NCBI GenBank assembly: GCA_022760475.1
Contig: JALEFZ010000069.1
Location: forward strand, 62,001-126,000
Direction: 5' to 3'
From: Bacteroidia bacterium
GTDB taxonomy: Bacteria; Bacteroidota; Bacteroidia; J057
DNA: 64,000 nucleotides
Position numbers and translations under genes: made by a program. Position 1 is the stretch's first letter, and each line of letters starts with the position of its first letter. The notes under the pieces are model-generated. The model did not search any database. It had not been told where the DNA came from and worked only from the letters and a program-made list of their open reading frames with translations. Below are positions 44,275 through 53,914 of the stretch, one piece after another.

Positions 44275-46278
44275 TCATCGCAAGATCATGAAGCCACCTG
44301 CTCTTTCAAGCACAAAACCCGATAGAAAAACCACCCTCATTTTGTAGGCATACATACCTGGACGGACAATTTTTCCTTTTTCATCCCTTCCATCCCATGA
44401 GTCAGCAATTGAAGACTGTTCGTGAACCTTCTCTCCCCATCTGTTGAAAAAACTCATTTCGAATCTCTCTACACCCGAGCCAACAGCAATGAAATTGTCA
44501 TTTACCCCATCTCCATTTGGAGAAAAGGCATCGGGTACTTGAACCCATTCATCCTCCTGTATGGTAATACTCTGGACGAAGCTGTCCACACATAAACCCT
44601 GGGCATCACTTGCAACTAAGGTAATGTCATAAGTTCCAGCTTCGGTGAAGGTGTATATAGGATTTGCCAGATTGGAAACACCTTGACCATCTCCAAAATC
44701 CCACTGATAATTTTCAGCGCCTTTGGATCGGTTCAACAATCGAAGCTCTCCTTGTGCTGCAACATGTCTGGAATCCAGGTCTGGAAAACTTTCAAAAGCA
44801 GCTATTACATTTCCACCAGAAGTGATATCAAACTCAATGCTAGCAGAGCAGGCCTTTTCATCTGTCACTTGCAAGGCATAAGTTCCAGGGGTTAAGCTGT
44901 TGGCTGTGCTTATCTGAAGGGAAGGGTCGTGAGACCAATTATATGCAAGTAGCCCAGTACCATGGCTAATCTTGACCTTTGCCATTCCATTATCCAGGCT
45001 ACAGAAGCTGGATTCCAACTCAATTAAATCAATCCGAATCGTTGAGTCTGGCTCGATAATGTTGATAAAAGTGGTTTCACTGCATCCATTTGCATCCTCC
45101 ACTACTGCATAGTGAAGTCCTGATCCAAGATTATCCAGCGAATTGGCATTTAGGTTTTGATTGTCATTCCAAGAAATAGTATAAGGCATCAGACCGCCAG
45201 TAACTGTCAGATCTGCCCTGGCATCCTGATCGCCTTTACAGGACAATTCTGTTGCGGTAATGCTGGCTTGTAAAAGCTCTGGCTCAGTAATGGATATTGT
45301 ATCTGTACGGGAAAGGCATCCACGGATATCCATCACCTTGAGAAAATACATACCTGGGTTCAGTTGATTTACTTCAGGTGCAAAAGAAAAATTGGTATCC
45401 TGAATGCTGTAAAAATAGGGAGCTAATCCGCCTGAAGCAGAAATAGAAATTCTACCATCCCCTACCCCATGGCAGGAAACATCCTCTTTTTCGAAAGAAA
45501 ACTGTAAGGAATCCGGCTCCTCAATATTAAAAATATCCTGAACCTGGCAACCTGAAGAGTCAAGGGTGGTAATGGTATAGGATCCAGGTCCAAGATCAGT
45601 AAGAAGATTTTGAGTAAAAAATGTTGTGCTGTCCAAGCTGTATTGAAAATCCCCTGTTCCGCCAAAACTCCTCAATTCCAACCTACCATCTTGACTTCCA
45701 AAACAGGAAACATCTGTTTTCTCAAAACTTATGGTTTGGATTTGCTGATTGGAACTGAGAAAAATGAGGCTATCATCTTCACATTGATTTTGATCCCTCA
45801 CCCTGAACTGATAAGCACCTGCGGCGAGGAACTTGAAATTGGGACTTGACGAAAAGGCATTTTGATTAACGGCAAATTCATAGGTTCCCGAGCCTCCATT
45901 TGCTACAAGGCTTACCTCTCCGGTATTGTCTCCATAACAAATGACATTTTGGATTTGTGCCATCCCCAAAGAAAGCGGCATGGGCTCGTCTATGGTGAAA
46001 GTGAGGTCAAAAGAATTAAAAGAGACGTCCCTGATTGTAACAGTATGGACCCCCGGTGGCAATTGGTTAATGGTACGATTAGGCAGGGCTTGGCCACTGC
46101 CATTCAACTCGTAAGAATATGGTCCGGTACCGCCTGAGGCATCAATGGTTATGTAGCCATCATTCAGTCCGAAACAACTGACATCACCCAAGTCTTCTAC
46201 TTGAGCGGTAAGAGGTTGTGCATGCAGAAGAAATGGGAAATAAAAAGCCGTGATGACTAATACAATTCGCAAGTTCAT
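44275..46278 (-). CDS. SprB-repeat surface protein with T9SS type B domain
   Basis: 667 residues from ATG 46278; the ATG at 46311 adds 11 residues without signal character. A signal peptide (about 1-19, FPFLLHAQ) is followed by six or so SprB-type repeats, each starting with a variant of VSCFGxxDGxIxIxASGGTGPYxYSLN (for example DVSCFGLNDGYITIDASGG, DVSCFGSQDGRLELRSFGG, DVSCHGVGDGRISISASGG). A PKD module (YQWDFGDGQGVSN) and a type B sorting domain (VPDAFSPNGDGVNDNFIAV, FNRWGEKVHEQ, PGMYAYKMRVV) follow. It is a surface adhesin of the gliding type by family; motility here is not shown. Confidence 0.88.
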   Translation of the reverse strand: MNLRIVLVITAFYFPFLLHAQPLTAQVEDLGDVSCFGLNDGYITIDASGGTGPYSYELNGSGQALPNRTINQLPPGVHTVTIRDVSFNSFDLTFTIDEPMPLSLGMAQIQNVICYGDNTGEVSLVANGGSGTYEFAVNQNAFSSSPNFKFLAAGAYQFRVRDQNQCEDDSLIFLSSNQQIQTISFEKTDVSCFGSQDGRLELRSFGGTGDFQYSLDSTTFFTQNLLTDLGPGSYTITTLDSSGCQVQDIFNIEEPDSLQFSFEKEDVSCHGVGDGRISISASGGLAPYFYSIQDTNFSFAPEVNQLNPGMYFLKVMDIRGCLSRTDTISITEPELLQASITATELSCKGDQDARADLTVTGGLMPYTISWNDNQNLNANSLDNLGSGLHYAVVEDANGCSETTFINIIEPDSTIRIDLIELESSFCSLDNGMAKVKISHGTGLLAYNWSHDPSLQISTANSLTPGTYALQVTDEKACSASIEFDITSGGNVIAAFESFPDLDSRHVAAQGELRLLNRSKGAENYQWDFGDGQGVSNLANPIYTFTEAGTYDITLVASDAQGLCVDSFVQSITIQEDEWVQVPDAFSPNGDGVNDNFIAVGSGVERFEMSFFNRWGEKVHEQSSIADSWDGRDEKGKIVRPGMYAYKMRVVFLSGFVLERAGGFMILR

Positions 46279-46486
46279 GGAATATTTTGTATTTACTTCA
46301 CAATAAGGCAATATTCAACGAAATTGAAAAAACGATTTTCACAAAGTCCTAACTCAAAAATCAACTCGATAGCAGTGGAGTTTCCTTGATAAATGTGCGG
46401 GAATTGGCAGCTTTTTCAGAAAACTTTATTTGGATTAAATCTAAATAACCGTTAAAATTGTTGAAGGCCACATAAGGATCCAGAGG

Positions 46487-47122
46487 ATGAATTCGATAAA
46501 GGTATTTATTGCTGATGCAGCATTTCTTGTCAGAGAGGGCATCAAATCTGTAGCGGCTGCCTATGATCACATAGAGGTTATCGGGGAATCAGCTCGTGCA
46601 GACGAGTTGCGTGCAAAATTAAAGAGATATTCACCTGATTTATTGATCATTGACTATAGCTCACCCAATTTTTTCAGTATTGAGGACATCAAGTATGTGG
46701 CCAAACACTACCCCAGCATAAATTTCTTGGTTATCACTTCGGATATTAAAAAAGAAGACGTCTTGACAGTTTTGGAACAAGGGGTAACAGGCTTCTTATT
46801 AAAGGAATGTGATAAATCAGAGATCATCAGCGCCATCAATGCCTCTTCTAAAAATGAAAAATTCTTCTGTGGCAAGGTACTGGATATCATCCTAGATAGA
46901 GATCAAACCCCTTCTTGTGCTCCTGCAAACCTAACCGAACGGGAAACTGAAATTGTAAAATTGATGGCAGGAGGCAAAGGAACCAACGAAATGGCTGAAG
47001 AACTTTCACTCAGTGTCCATACCATTTACACCCACAGGAAAAATATCATGAAAAAACTTGGAGTAACCCGAGCTGCGGAGGTTATCCTATATGCCATTAA
47101 TTCCTCTTTAATTGAGGGCTAG
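46487..47122 (+). CDS. LuxR/NarL-family response regulator
   Basis: 211 residues. Residues 1-120 are a receiver-like domain: IKVFIAD ends the first strand with D10 but the expected second acidic residue is A11, D56 in LLIIDYSSP is in the phosphoacceptor position, S85 and K106 (FLLKE) keep the switch and the Lys. Residues 149-206 are a LuxR HTH (LTERETEIVKLMAGGKGTNEMAEELSLSVHTIYTHRKNIMKKLG is the whole motif; its key parts are the TERE opening and HTIYTHRKNI). No kinase gene is beside it. It is divergent to the SprB-repeat gene and could control it. Confidence 0.85.
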   Translation: MNSIKVFIADAAFLVREGIKSVAAAYDHIEVIGESARADELRAKLKRYSPDLLIIDYSSPNFFSIEDIKYVAKHYPSINFLVITSDIKKEDVLTVLEQGVTGFLLKECDKSEIISAINASSKNEKFFCGKVLDIILDRDQTPSCAPANLTERETEIVKLMAGGKGTNEMAEELSLSVHTIYTHRKNIMKKLGVTRAAEVILYAINSSLIEG

Positions 47123-47183
47123 GCATTTTTTTAACTACTTAGAATTTTCGTAACATTGCCAATTCTTTTAAAAAGGAAACTGA

Positions 47184-48176
47184 ATGGCAAAGATATTTGT
47201 AACTGGTGCTGATGGAATGTTGGGTTCCAACCTGGTGAGAGAATTGCTGGGGAGAGAATACCAAGTCAAAGCATTTATCCTGGAAGGGAAATCAAGTCCT
47301 ACTCTTGAAGGCCTACCCATTGAATATGCTGAAGGAAACCTGCTTGATAAGCATAGCGTTTTGGCGGGTATGGAAGGTTGCGATTATGCGATTCATGTCG
47401 CTGCGGTTACAAGCGTCTGGCCCTCTAAAGGCTCTATCTACCATAGGGTCAATGTAGAAGGGACTGAAAACATCATTGAAGCTGCACTTGAAACGAAAAT
47501 CAAAAGGCTCATTCATGTGGGAAGTGCCAGCTCTTTTGGTTTTGGTCACCAGCATGAGCCTGGAAACGAAGAAACTCCTTACAAATCTGGTAAATATGGC
47601 CTTGATTACATTGATACCAAGAGAGAAGGCCAGTTTAGGGTCGAAAAAGCGGTAAGAGAAAGGGGCCTGGATGCGGTCATTGTCAATCCTACTTTTATGA
47701 TAGGCCCGTACGATTCTCAACCAAATGCTGGGAAAGTAATCCTGGGCGTGTATGAGAAACAGACGCCTGGCTATAGCCCAGGAGGAAAAAACTGGGTCTA
47801 TGTCAAAGACGTGGCAGTTGGCATTGCCAATGCCATTGAAAAAGGTAAAACTGGAGAGTCTTACATCCTTGGCCATGAAAATCTTAGCTTCAAAGAAGCT
47901 TTTAAAATCATAGCTGAAGTAGTAGATAGGCCATTTCCATCATTTGCAGCCCCTGCACCTTTAGTTAAGTTGGCTGGAAGATTTGGAAGCCTAGCCTCTT
48001 CGATTACAGGCAAAGCACCCACAGTCTCCTACAAAATGGCATGGATTTCTTGTGATGGTCATTATTTTTCACCTAAAAAAGCCGTTGAAGAACTTGATTT
48101 GCCACAAACTCCGATTCGCGTAGCCATAAAAGAGGCATTTGATTGGTTCAAGGAAAATGGATATCTGAAATCATGA
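47184..48176 (+). CDS. NAD-dependent epimerase/dehydratase, extended SDR
   Basis: 330 residues. FVTGADGMLGSNLVREL is the nucleotide-binding motif (G-x-x-G-x-x-G), YAEGNLLDKHS the following strand, HVAAVTSVWPSKGSIYHRVNVEGT the typical region of the dihydroflavonol reductase-like group, and YIDTKREGQF has Y and K as catalytic pair. NPTFMIGPYDSQPNAG is the substrate strand. It overlaps the next SDR gene by four bases (ATGA), so the pair is co-translated. Substrate not known. Confidence 0.88.
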   Translation: MAKIFVTGADGMLGSNLVRELLGREYQVKAFILEGKSSPTLEGLPIEYAEGNLLDKHSVLAGMEGCDYAIHVAAVTSVWPSKGSIYHRVNVEGTENIIEAALETKIKRLIHVGSASSFGFGHQHEPGNEETPYKSGKYGLDYIDTKREGQFRVEKAVRERGLDAVIVNPTFMIGPYDSQPNAGKVILGVYEKQTPGYSPGGKNWVYVKDVAVGIANAIEKGKTGESYILGHENLSFKEAFKIIAEVVDRPFPSFAAPAPLVKLAGRFGSLASSITGKAPTVSYKMAWISCDGHYFSPKKAVEELDLPQTPIRVAIKEAFDWFKENGYLKS

Positions 48177-49024
48177 AAAAAGAATTTCAAGACAAAGTAG
48201 TTTTGATTACTGGCTCCAGCATGGGCATAGGCAAAGCCATGGCCAGTCATTTTGCCATGAGGGGAGCTAAGGTAGCCATCAATGCCAGAAACGCAGAGAA
48301 GTTGGGTAGAACTGCTAAAGAATTGCGTCAAGAAGGTTTTGAAATCCTCGAAGTTCCTGCGGATGTCAGTGTATGGGAACAAGTAGAAGGAATGATCACT
48401 TCCGTTGTGACACATTTTGGACAACTTGATATCTTGATCAACAATGCCGGAATTGCAACTAGAGGGAGTGTCGAAAACGTGAGTCCTGAGGTTTTTCAAA
48501 AAATGGTTAATGTCAACATTCTCGGATCAGTATTTCCTTCTAAGGCTGCTATGCCATATATATCCAAACAAAGTGGAAGCATCATATTTGTATCGAGCAT
48601 TGCGGCTTTTTACGGTTTGCCGTACAATGGCATTTATAGCAGCACGAAAAAGGCGTTGACCGCTTTCTCGGAATCATTAAGACTAGAGACTAAGGAGAAA
48701 GGAATTCACGTTGGGATAGCCTATGTAAGCTTCACTGAAAATGATCCCCAAAAGATCATCTTGGATTCTGATGGCAACCGAATTTATCTAGAAAACCGAA
48801 AAGGCATTAAAAAACAAAGCCCGGAAACAGTTTCTTCGATCATTTCAAATATGGTTTTAATGAGAAGGAACAGCGTTTCGCTAAGTTTTATGGGAAAAGC
48901 GCTTAACTTCATTCATAGGATATTCCCTGGCATCATAAAAATGATCTATACGAGAAACATGGCCACCATCAAGGCCCAATCTGAAGGGAAGCCCAGATAT
49001 GTAGAGGCTGAAAAAAATAAATGA
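48173..49024 (+). CDS. Short-chain dehydrogenase/reductase
   Basis: 283 residues from ATG 48173, in the ATGA overlap with the upstream gene. FQDKVVLITGSSMGIGKAMA is the TGxxxGIG cofactor motif, INNAGIA the NNAG motif, and SIIFVSSIAAFYGLPYNGIYSSTKKAL holds the catalytic S, Y and K. The C-terminal part includes an extra amphipathic/hydrophobic stretch (ALNFIHRIFPGIIKMIY). It likely oxidises or reduces a carbonyl of a lipid-like or polyketide-like substrate; this is inference. It forms a two-gene unit with the epimerase-like gene. Confidence 0.88.
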   Translation: MKKEFQDKVVLITGSSMGIGKAMASHFAMRGAKVAINARNAEKLGRTAKELRQEGFEILEVPADVSVWEQVEGMITSVVTHFGQLDILINNAGIATRGSVENVSPEVFQKMVNVNILGSVFPSKAAMPYISKQSGSIIFVSSIAAFYGLPYNGIYSSTKKALTAFSESLRLETKEKGIHVGIAYVSFTENDPQKIILDSDGNRIYLENRKGIKKQSPETVSSIISNMVLMRRNSVSLSFMGKALNFIHRIFPGIIKMIYTRNMATIKAQSEGKPRYVEAEKNK

Positions 49025-49031
49025 AGAATTG

Positions 49032-50264
49032 TCAGGTTCTTAGGCCAGAAGCTGCTTCAATTTTGGATGCTTGGTGTGCTGGATAAAGTGAGGCAATTGC
49101 TGCAAGGAGGAGTACGGTTATCCCCACAAGCAAAAAGTCGCCCAATTGCAGTTCCACAGGGAAGGCCTTCACCCTGAAGCTGTCCCCACCCTGTAGCTGG
49201 ACAAAGCCCCAGTACTTTTGTCCAAGGCCCAATACCAGGGCGGACAGTACTCCAATGCCACTACCAATGGTACCTACAAAGAGACCGGTTCGAAAGAAAG
49301 TATTTCGTATAAAGGAACTTGAAGCCCCAAAAGATTTCATGACTGCAATATCCCTGCTTTTTTCCAGGACAATCATCGAAAGGCTTCCTACGATATTTAT
49401 TGCAGTTAGCGCATTCATCAGTACCAGAATAAGATAACTGATGTACTTCTCATTTTTCATGACTCGATAGAGTGTCTTATGCTGCTCATACCAGGTGAGA
49501 ACTTCATATTTATCCCCTAGCCTATCTTCTATCCTGTTTTTGAATGCCTCGGCTTTTTTTAGGTCAGTCAATTTGACCTCGTAGGCTGAGATTTGTTTTT
49601 CAGCTTTGAAGACCCTTCTGACAAAGCCCAGGTCTCCAAAAATATATTTTTCGTTGTACTCTTTTTGAACATCAAAATGACCTGAGGGAAGGATGTAAGT
49701 TGGCTGTATGGCACTTGCTATCTCAAAAGCCTTCACATCCTTTGGCACGTAAAACATGCTAATGGGATTCCGTTCATTTTCATAATCTGTATTAAGCCTG
49801 CTGGTGATAAGGCTTCCCATGATAACCTGTGGATAGCCATTTCTGGTAAAGGGGGTAAATCTGCCCCGATAAATAAAAGTATCCAAAGGATTTACATCAT
49901 TGAAATCAGCTTCGATTCCTTTAAGAACCGCCAGGCTTTGGTTATCCACATACTTTAGCCAAACCCTGTCTTCGAGGGTCTTGGTAACATAGACCACCTC
50001 AGGGTCAGCCATCAAATCAGCATAAAGTTGGTCATCTGCCTCAAAAAATTTACCCTCTGCTGCAACAATCTTTATATCCGGATCAATGGCAGCAAACAAA
50101 TCTTCAATAAAGCCAGTGAGTCCGTTGAATACAGATAGTACCAGAATAAGGGCGGCAGTTCCCACTGCGATACCGCTGATACTCACCCAGATGATGATGT
50201 TGATGGCGTTGGAAGACTTCTTCGAAAAGAGGTATCTCCGGGCTATTTTATTTGAGACATTCAT
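49032..50264 (-). CDS. FtsX-like ABC permease, LolC/E type
   Basis: 410 residues. NKIARRYLFSKKSSNAINIIIWVSI is the start of the first membrane helix, followed by a large periplasmic domain (about 50-260). Three further helices come at about 265-290, 315-345 and 370-395, the classical FtsX-like permease layout with the conserved VGSLSMIVLEKSRDIAVMKSFGAS loop. It belongs to the lipoprotein-release type of exporter; the ATPase partner is not in the window. Its start overlaps the rbfA stop by four bases. Confidence 0.87.
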   Translation of the reverse strand: MNVSNKIARRYLFSKKSSNAINIIIWVSISGIAVGTAALILVLSVFNGLTGFIEDLFAAIDPDIKIVAAEGKFFEADDQLYADLMADPEVVYVTKTLEDRVWLKYVDNQSLAVLKGIEADFNDVNPLDTFIYRGRFTPFTRNGYPQVIMGSLITSRLNTDYENERNPISMFYVPKDVKAFEIASAIQPTYILPSGHFDVQKEYNEKYIFGDLGFVRRVFKAEKQISAYEVKLTDLKKAEAFKNRIEDRLGDKYEVLTWYEQHKTLYRVMKNEKYISYLILVLMNALTAINIVGSLSMIVLEKSRDIAVMKSFGASSSFIRNTFFRTGLFVGTIGSGIGVLSALVLGLGQKYWGFVQLQGGDSFRVKAFPVELQLGDFLLVGITVLLLAAIASLYPAHQASKIEAASGLRT

Positions 50265-50656
50265 ATATCCTTGCTCTCGGGATCTTCACTTGCTCCCTTG
50301 CTTTCGTCCTCCTCAACCAATGTATCCAATAACCTACTTATTCGATCTGCTTCTTTAAAAGAGTCATCTTCATAAAATTGCAGTTCAGGAATCTTGCGAA
50401 TCTTATTTTTGATTCTTGCAGCGAGACTTTTTCTGATCTCCCATGAGTTTTCATTCAAAATACCCACCAATTCTTCTAATTTAGAGTCGGGTAAAACAGA
50501 GACATAAACTTTGGACAAACTAAAGTCTGCAGGTACTTTTACCTGACTCACTGTGACCATCACCCCATTCATATATACCTGTTTCAACTGCAAGATTTCT
50601 GATAATTCTTGCTGGATCAGTTTGCTAACTTTTTTTTGGACTTTGGTTTCAGCCAT
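50261..50656 (-). CDS. rbfA: Ribosome-binding factor A
   Basis: 131 residues, normal length. KVSKLIQQELSEILQLKQ is the N-terminal helix, VTVSQVKVPADFSLSKVYVSVL the KH-like strands, and LAARIKNKIRKIPELQFYEDDSFKEADRISRLLDTL the C-terminal helix pair with the RIPELxFxxD signature. It helps mature the 30S subunit. The gene is coupled to the downstream permease by an ATGA-type overlap, and it faces the ABC exporter gene. Confidence 0.96.
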   Translation of the reverse strand: MAETKVQKKVSKLIQQELSEILQLKQVYMNGVMVTVSQVKVPADFSLSKVYVSVLPDSKLEELVGILNENSWEIRKSLAARIKNKIRKIPELQFYEDDSFKEADRISRLLDTLVEEDESKGASEDPESKDI

Positions 50657-50662
50657 TTAAGG

Positions 50663-50692
50663 TTTGGAAGCTTAAAAAAATTTATACCTTCG
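50663..50692 (+). promoter_or_regulatory. Predicted promoter of the ABC exporter gene
   Basis: TTTG at 50663-50666 and TACCTTCG at 50685-50692 (one mismatch to TAnnTTTG) with an 18-base spacer. The ATG lies 41 bases further on. Confidence 0.45.
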
Positions 50693-50733
50693 TTGATCTG
50701 GATTATTTCCAATATAATGAACGAAGGTACGAA

Positions 50734-52554
50734 ATGGAATCATATTTCCGAATCATAAGCTACGGAAAACCCTTTTATGGGCAAGGGATGCTTGCCTCAA
50801 TTTTCCTTTTGATCTACACCCTTTCCAATACGATTTCCCTGGTTGCCATCATCCCCTTTCTGGAAATCTTGTTCAGCCAAAATGCTTTTCCGCAGCCTGA
50901 GGAAGCCTTGATATGGTATAATGCCTCCTCGTTAAAGGCTCATGGCTACTTCCACCTGGGAGAAGCCATCCAAAATTATGGGCCTAGACAAATGTTGCTG
51001 TATTTCAGTATTTTCTTAACAAGTAGCATCCTTATAAAAAATATTTCCAAATACCTGAGTTCATACTTCATGGCGCCTTTTGAACAAGGAATCATGCAAG
51101 AGCTAAGAAATCACATTTTCAAGCATTTAATGATTCAAGATCTCTCATTCTTTACCAGCAGAAAGAAGGGAGACCTGATTAATGTTATCCTAAGCGATGT
51201 AAATGTAGTTAGGGAGGCGATCATTGGCACCTTGCTTGCGCTTTTTCGGGAGCCCATTACCATGGTAATTTTTATATTGACCCTCTTATTCATATCCTGG
51301 AAACTAACATTGTTTACACTACTGGTACTACCGCTTACAGCACTCGTAATCGCACGGATACGGACACCTCTTAGACGTAAGACAAAGGAAGGACAAAAAG
51401 CCCTTGGCAAACTTGTAGCTTTGATTGATGAACAGCTCGGTGGGATAAAAATCATCAAGACATTCCAAAAAGAATCTTTTGCAGTAGATTCTTTTGAAAA
51501 GGAGAACCAGAATTACACAGATTTCCAAATTGGAATTCGCAGGCAATCAGAACTTGCTTCTCCCCTAACTGAGGTCTTGAGTATACTGGTAATCTGTGCG
51601 GTCATATATTTTGCAGGCACTTTGATTTTGGAGGAAAATTCTGGTTTGAAGCGGTCAGAATTTCTCGGCTTTATTGCTGTTTTCAGTCAGTTTATATCCC
51701 CCATAAAGGTATTCGCCAATGCCATGACCAAGGTTCAAAGAGCAATCGCTGCTTTCGAGAGAATTACTGGTCTCCTGGACCACCAACCACAAATTGCGAA
51801 TCGCGAACAGACAATCCCTTTAGCAAACTTCAGTGATCAAATAAGCTTTGAAAACCTAAATTTTGCCTACAAAGAGACTCTTGTACTTCAAGACATCAAT
51901 TTCACCTTAAAAAAGGGAGAAAGTCTTGCCCTTGTGGGTCCTTCTGGAAGTGGGAAAAGCACCCTGGCTCACTTAATGGCCAGGTTTTATGATCCACAAG
52001 CAGGTGCAATATTCCTTGATGGCCATGACATAAGAAATTACGAAATCGAGGAACTTAGGAGCCTTATTGGGATGGTAGATCAGGAGGGGATTTTATTCCA
52101 TAGCTCAGTAAAGGAAAATATTGCCTTTGGGGTACAAAATCCCAACATGAATTTGGTGATGGAAGCGGCTAAAAATGCCTATGCCCATGAATTCATCATG
52201 GAATTACCGGAGGCTTACGACACCCTCATAGGAGATCGAGGAATTCAGCTCTCAGGCGGACAAAGACAACGTCTTTCCATTGCCAGGGCACTACTCAGAA
52301 ACCCTGAAATACTAATCCTTGATGAAGCTACTTCCAACCTGGATACCCAGTCAGAAAAAGAAGTTCAGCACGCATTGAGCAACTTGCTAAAAGACAGAAC
52401 CTCTATCATCATTGCACATAGACTTTCTACCATTGTTCATGCAAATAAAATCATCGTGTTAAAGCAAGGAAAGATTGTAGAACAAGGAACCCATCAGGAA
52501 TTGCTGGCAATGGGAGGCTTGTATCAGGAGTTGTATCAGGTACAAACTACCTAA
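50734..52554 (+). CDS. MsbA-like ABC exporter, permease and ATPase
   Basis: 606 residues. The N-terminal 330 residues form six membrane helices (for example LASIFLLIYTLSNTISLVAI and LFREPITMVIFILTLLFI). The ATPase domain has Walker A GPSGSGKST, Q loop VDQEGILF, signature LSGGQRQRLSIARALL, Walker B ILILDEATSNLD and the switch His in IIAHRLST. It is a half-size exporter that works as a homodimer, most likely for lipid A or another lipid. It is monocistronic and convergent with a lipoprotein gene, with only one base between stops. Confidence 0.95.
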   Translation: MESYFRIISYGKPFYGQGMLASIFLLIYTLSNTISLVAIIPFLEILFSQNAFPQPEEALIWYNASSLKAHGYFHLGEAIQNYGPRQMLLYFSIFLTSSILIKNISKYLSSYFMAPFEQGIMQELRNHIFKHLMIQDLSFFTSRKKGDLINVILSDVNVVREAIIGTLLALFREPITMVIFILTLLFISWKLTLFTLLVLPLTALVIARIRTPLRRKTKEGQKALGKLVALIDEQLGGIKIIKTFQKESFAVDSFEKENQNYTDFQIGIRRQSELASPLTEVLSILVICAVIYFAGTLILEENSGLKRSEFLGFIAVFSQFISPIKVFANAMTKVQRAIAAFERITGLLDHQPQIANREQTIPLANFSDQISFENLNFAYKETLVLQDINFTLKKGESLALVGPSGSGKSTLAHLMARFYDPQAGAIFLDGHDIRNYEIEELRSLIGMVDQEGILFHSSVKENIAFGVQNPNMNLVMEAAKNAYAHEFIMELPEAYDTLIGDRGIQLSGGQRQRLSIARALLRNPEILILDEATSNLDTQSEKEVQHALSNLLKDRTSIIIAHRLSTIVHANKIIVLKQGKIVEQGTHQELLAMGGLYQELYQVQTT

Positions 52555-52555
52555 A

Positions 52556-53035
52556 TCACCTTTCAAGGTTGAGGTAAGAAACAAGCAGGTTAAATTCTTC
52601 TTCCCAGCCTACATTGTATTTGATTCTATTCCTGGTAGTGGGAATTAAGGTACTCAACTTATTGGAGGAGGGATCTTCCTTGATGGCAACCAGGAAGTTG
52701 GTGATATCCTCCTGAGTTGCATATTGATACCAACCATTTATTTCCCTGCCGATTTGCTTGAGGGCATATTTATCATCCTCATAAAACCTCCTCAATCTGT
52801 CCATGGCCATGTCATCCTCTGGTATGTCTCTCACTTCTTCTAGCAGGAGAACCATATTCTGCATCAATTTGATATATTTTTTTTCTATGGAGACAGACTT
52901 TGCAGCAAAATTCTTGAGTTCAGTTCGGTTCTTTTCACTCAAAGCTCCTTCATCAGGGGCGTAGCAAGATTGGAAAAAGCCAGCAATTGTCAATAGAAGT
53001 AAAATAAACAGGATATTTTTCTTAACACTCACCAT
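52556..53035 (-). CDS. Hypothetical lipoprotein
   Basis: 159 residues. The signal ends FFQSC with C24 as lipid site. The mature part is mostly helical and charged (LSEKNRTELKNFAAKSVSIEKKYIKLMQN) and ends in a compact domain with WEEEFNLLVSYLNLER. No family recognised. It is divergent to the cyclophilin gene and overlaps nothing. Confidence 0.6.
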   Translation of the reverse strand: MVSVKKNILFILLLLTIAGFFQSCYAPDEGALSEKNRTELKNFAAKSVSIEKKYIKLMQNMVLLLEEVRDIPEDDMAMDRLRRFYEDDKYALKQIGREINGWYQYATQEDITNFLVAIKEDPSSNKLSTLIPTTRNRIKYNVGWEEEFNLLVSYLNLER

Positions 53036-53115
53036 AAACCAAAGATAAAGGATTTTTTTTTACCTGTAAGATCTTCATATTCACAAACAAATTAACTTTA
53101 TAATATACCATTAAG

Positions 53116-53868
53116 ATGCAAATAAGCAGGTACACACTGATTTTCAGCATTTTCCTACTTTGTTTCTGCGCTGTGGGTTTTAGCCAAAAGAAAAAAATCC
53201 CAAAGAAAGACAGCCTTGTACAAATAACTACTCCTCATGGCAACATGATTGTCAGGCTTTATACTGAAACCCCTGCCCACCGAGCAAATTTCCTGAAATT
53301 AGCGGGAGAGGGATATTATAACGGAACTACCTTTCACCGAGTGATCAAAGAGTTTATGATTCAGGGTGGAGATCCATATAGCAAGGATCCCAAAAAGAAG
53401 AACCTTGCAGGTCAAGGGGGCCCGGGCTATACCATTCCCGCAGAGATTAATACAAAATTTATCCATACCAAAGGGGTGCTTGCAGCAGCTAGAACAGGAG
53501 ACAGGGTAAACCCTAAAAGAGAATCCTCAGGATCACAGTTTTATATTGTACAAGGCAAAAAATATACTGAGCAGGAAATTCAGAGAATCACTAATGGAAT
53601 GATGCAGCAAAACCCTGACTTCAAATTTACTGAAGCACAGAAAACTGCATATATGGAGATAGGCGGAAGCCCATGGCTGGATGGGGCATATACAGCTTTT
53701 GGGGAGGTAATCTCAGGATTGGAAGTCATTGACAAGATCGCAGCTCAAAAGGTGGTTCCCAGGGTAAATCGCCCAGTTAAAGACATCAGCATGAGCATGG
53801 AGGTCATTGTAATGAAGAAGAAAAAAATCACCAAAACCTACGGTTTTGAATACCCTAATAAAAAATAA
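53116..53868 (+). CDS. Cyclophilin-type peptidyl-prolyl isomerase, secreted
   Basis: 250 residues. A signal peptide (about 1-24) gives way to a Lys-rich linker and a cyclophilin fold with TTFHRVIKEFMIQGGDP: R75, F80 and Q83 are the active-site residues. GQGGPGYTIPAEI and SGSQFYIVQGK follow. An insert of about 40 residues (TEQEIQRITNGMMQQNPD) lies between the two last strands, as in other Bacteroidota homologues. It acts on exported proteins. A promoter-like TAACTTTA lies about 25 bases upstream. Confidence 0.95.
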   Translation: MQISRYTLIFSIFLLCFCAVGFSQKKKIPKKDSLVQITTPHGNMIVRLYTETPAHRANFLKLAGEGYYNGTTFHRVIKEFMIQGGDPYSKDPKKKNLAGQGGPGYTIPAEINTKFIHTKGVLAAARTGDRVNPKRESSGSQFYIVQGKKYTEQEIQRITNGMMQQNPDFKFTEAQKTAYMEIGGSPWLDGAYTAFGEVISGLEVIDKIAAQKVVPRVNRPVKDISMSMEVIVMKKKKITKTYGFEYPNKK

Positions 53869-53882
53869 CTGTCTTAAATTGG

Positions 53883-53914
53883 AAAAAAGCCCCTGTTTGT
53901 ATAGGGGCTTTTTT
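53883..53914. terminator. Bidirectional terminator between cyclophilin and helicase genes
   Basis: A perfect 12-bp stem, AAAAAAGCCCCT/AGGGGCTTTTTT, with an eight-base loop; both sides end in T or A runs, so it works on either strand. It overlaps the helicase stop codon by two bases. Confidence 0.85.

Noticed and set aside
47313-47876. 187-codon minus-strand frame opposite the epimerase-like gene
   Set aside because: It has no recognisable family character and lies fully inside a gene with clear SDR motifs, so it is a shadow frame.
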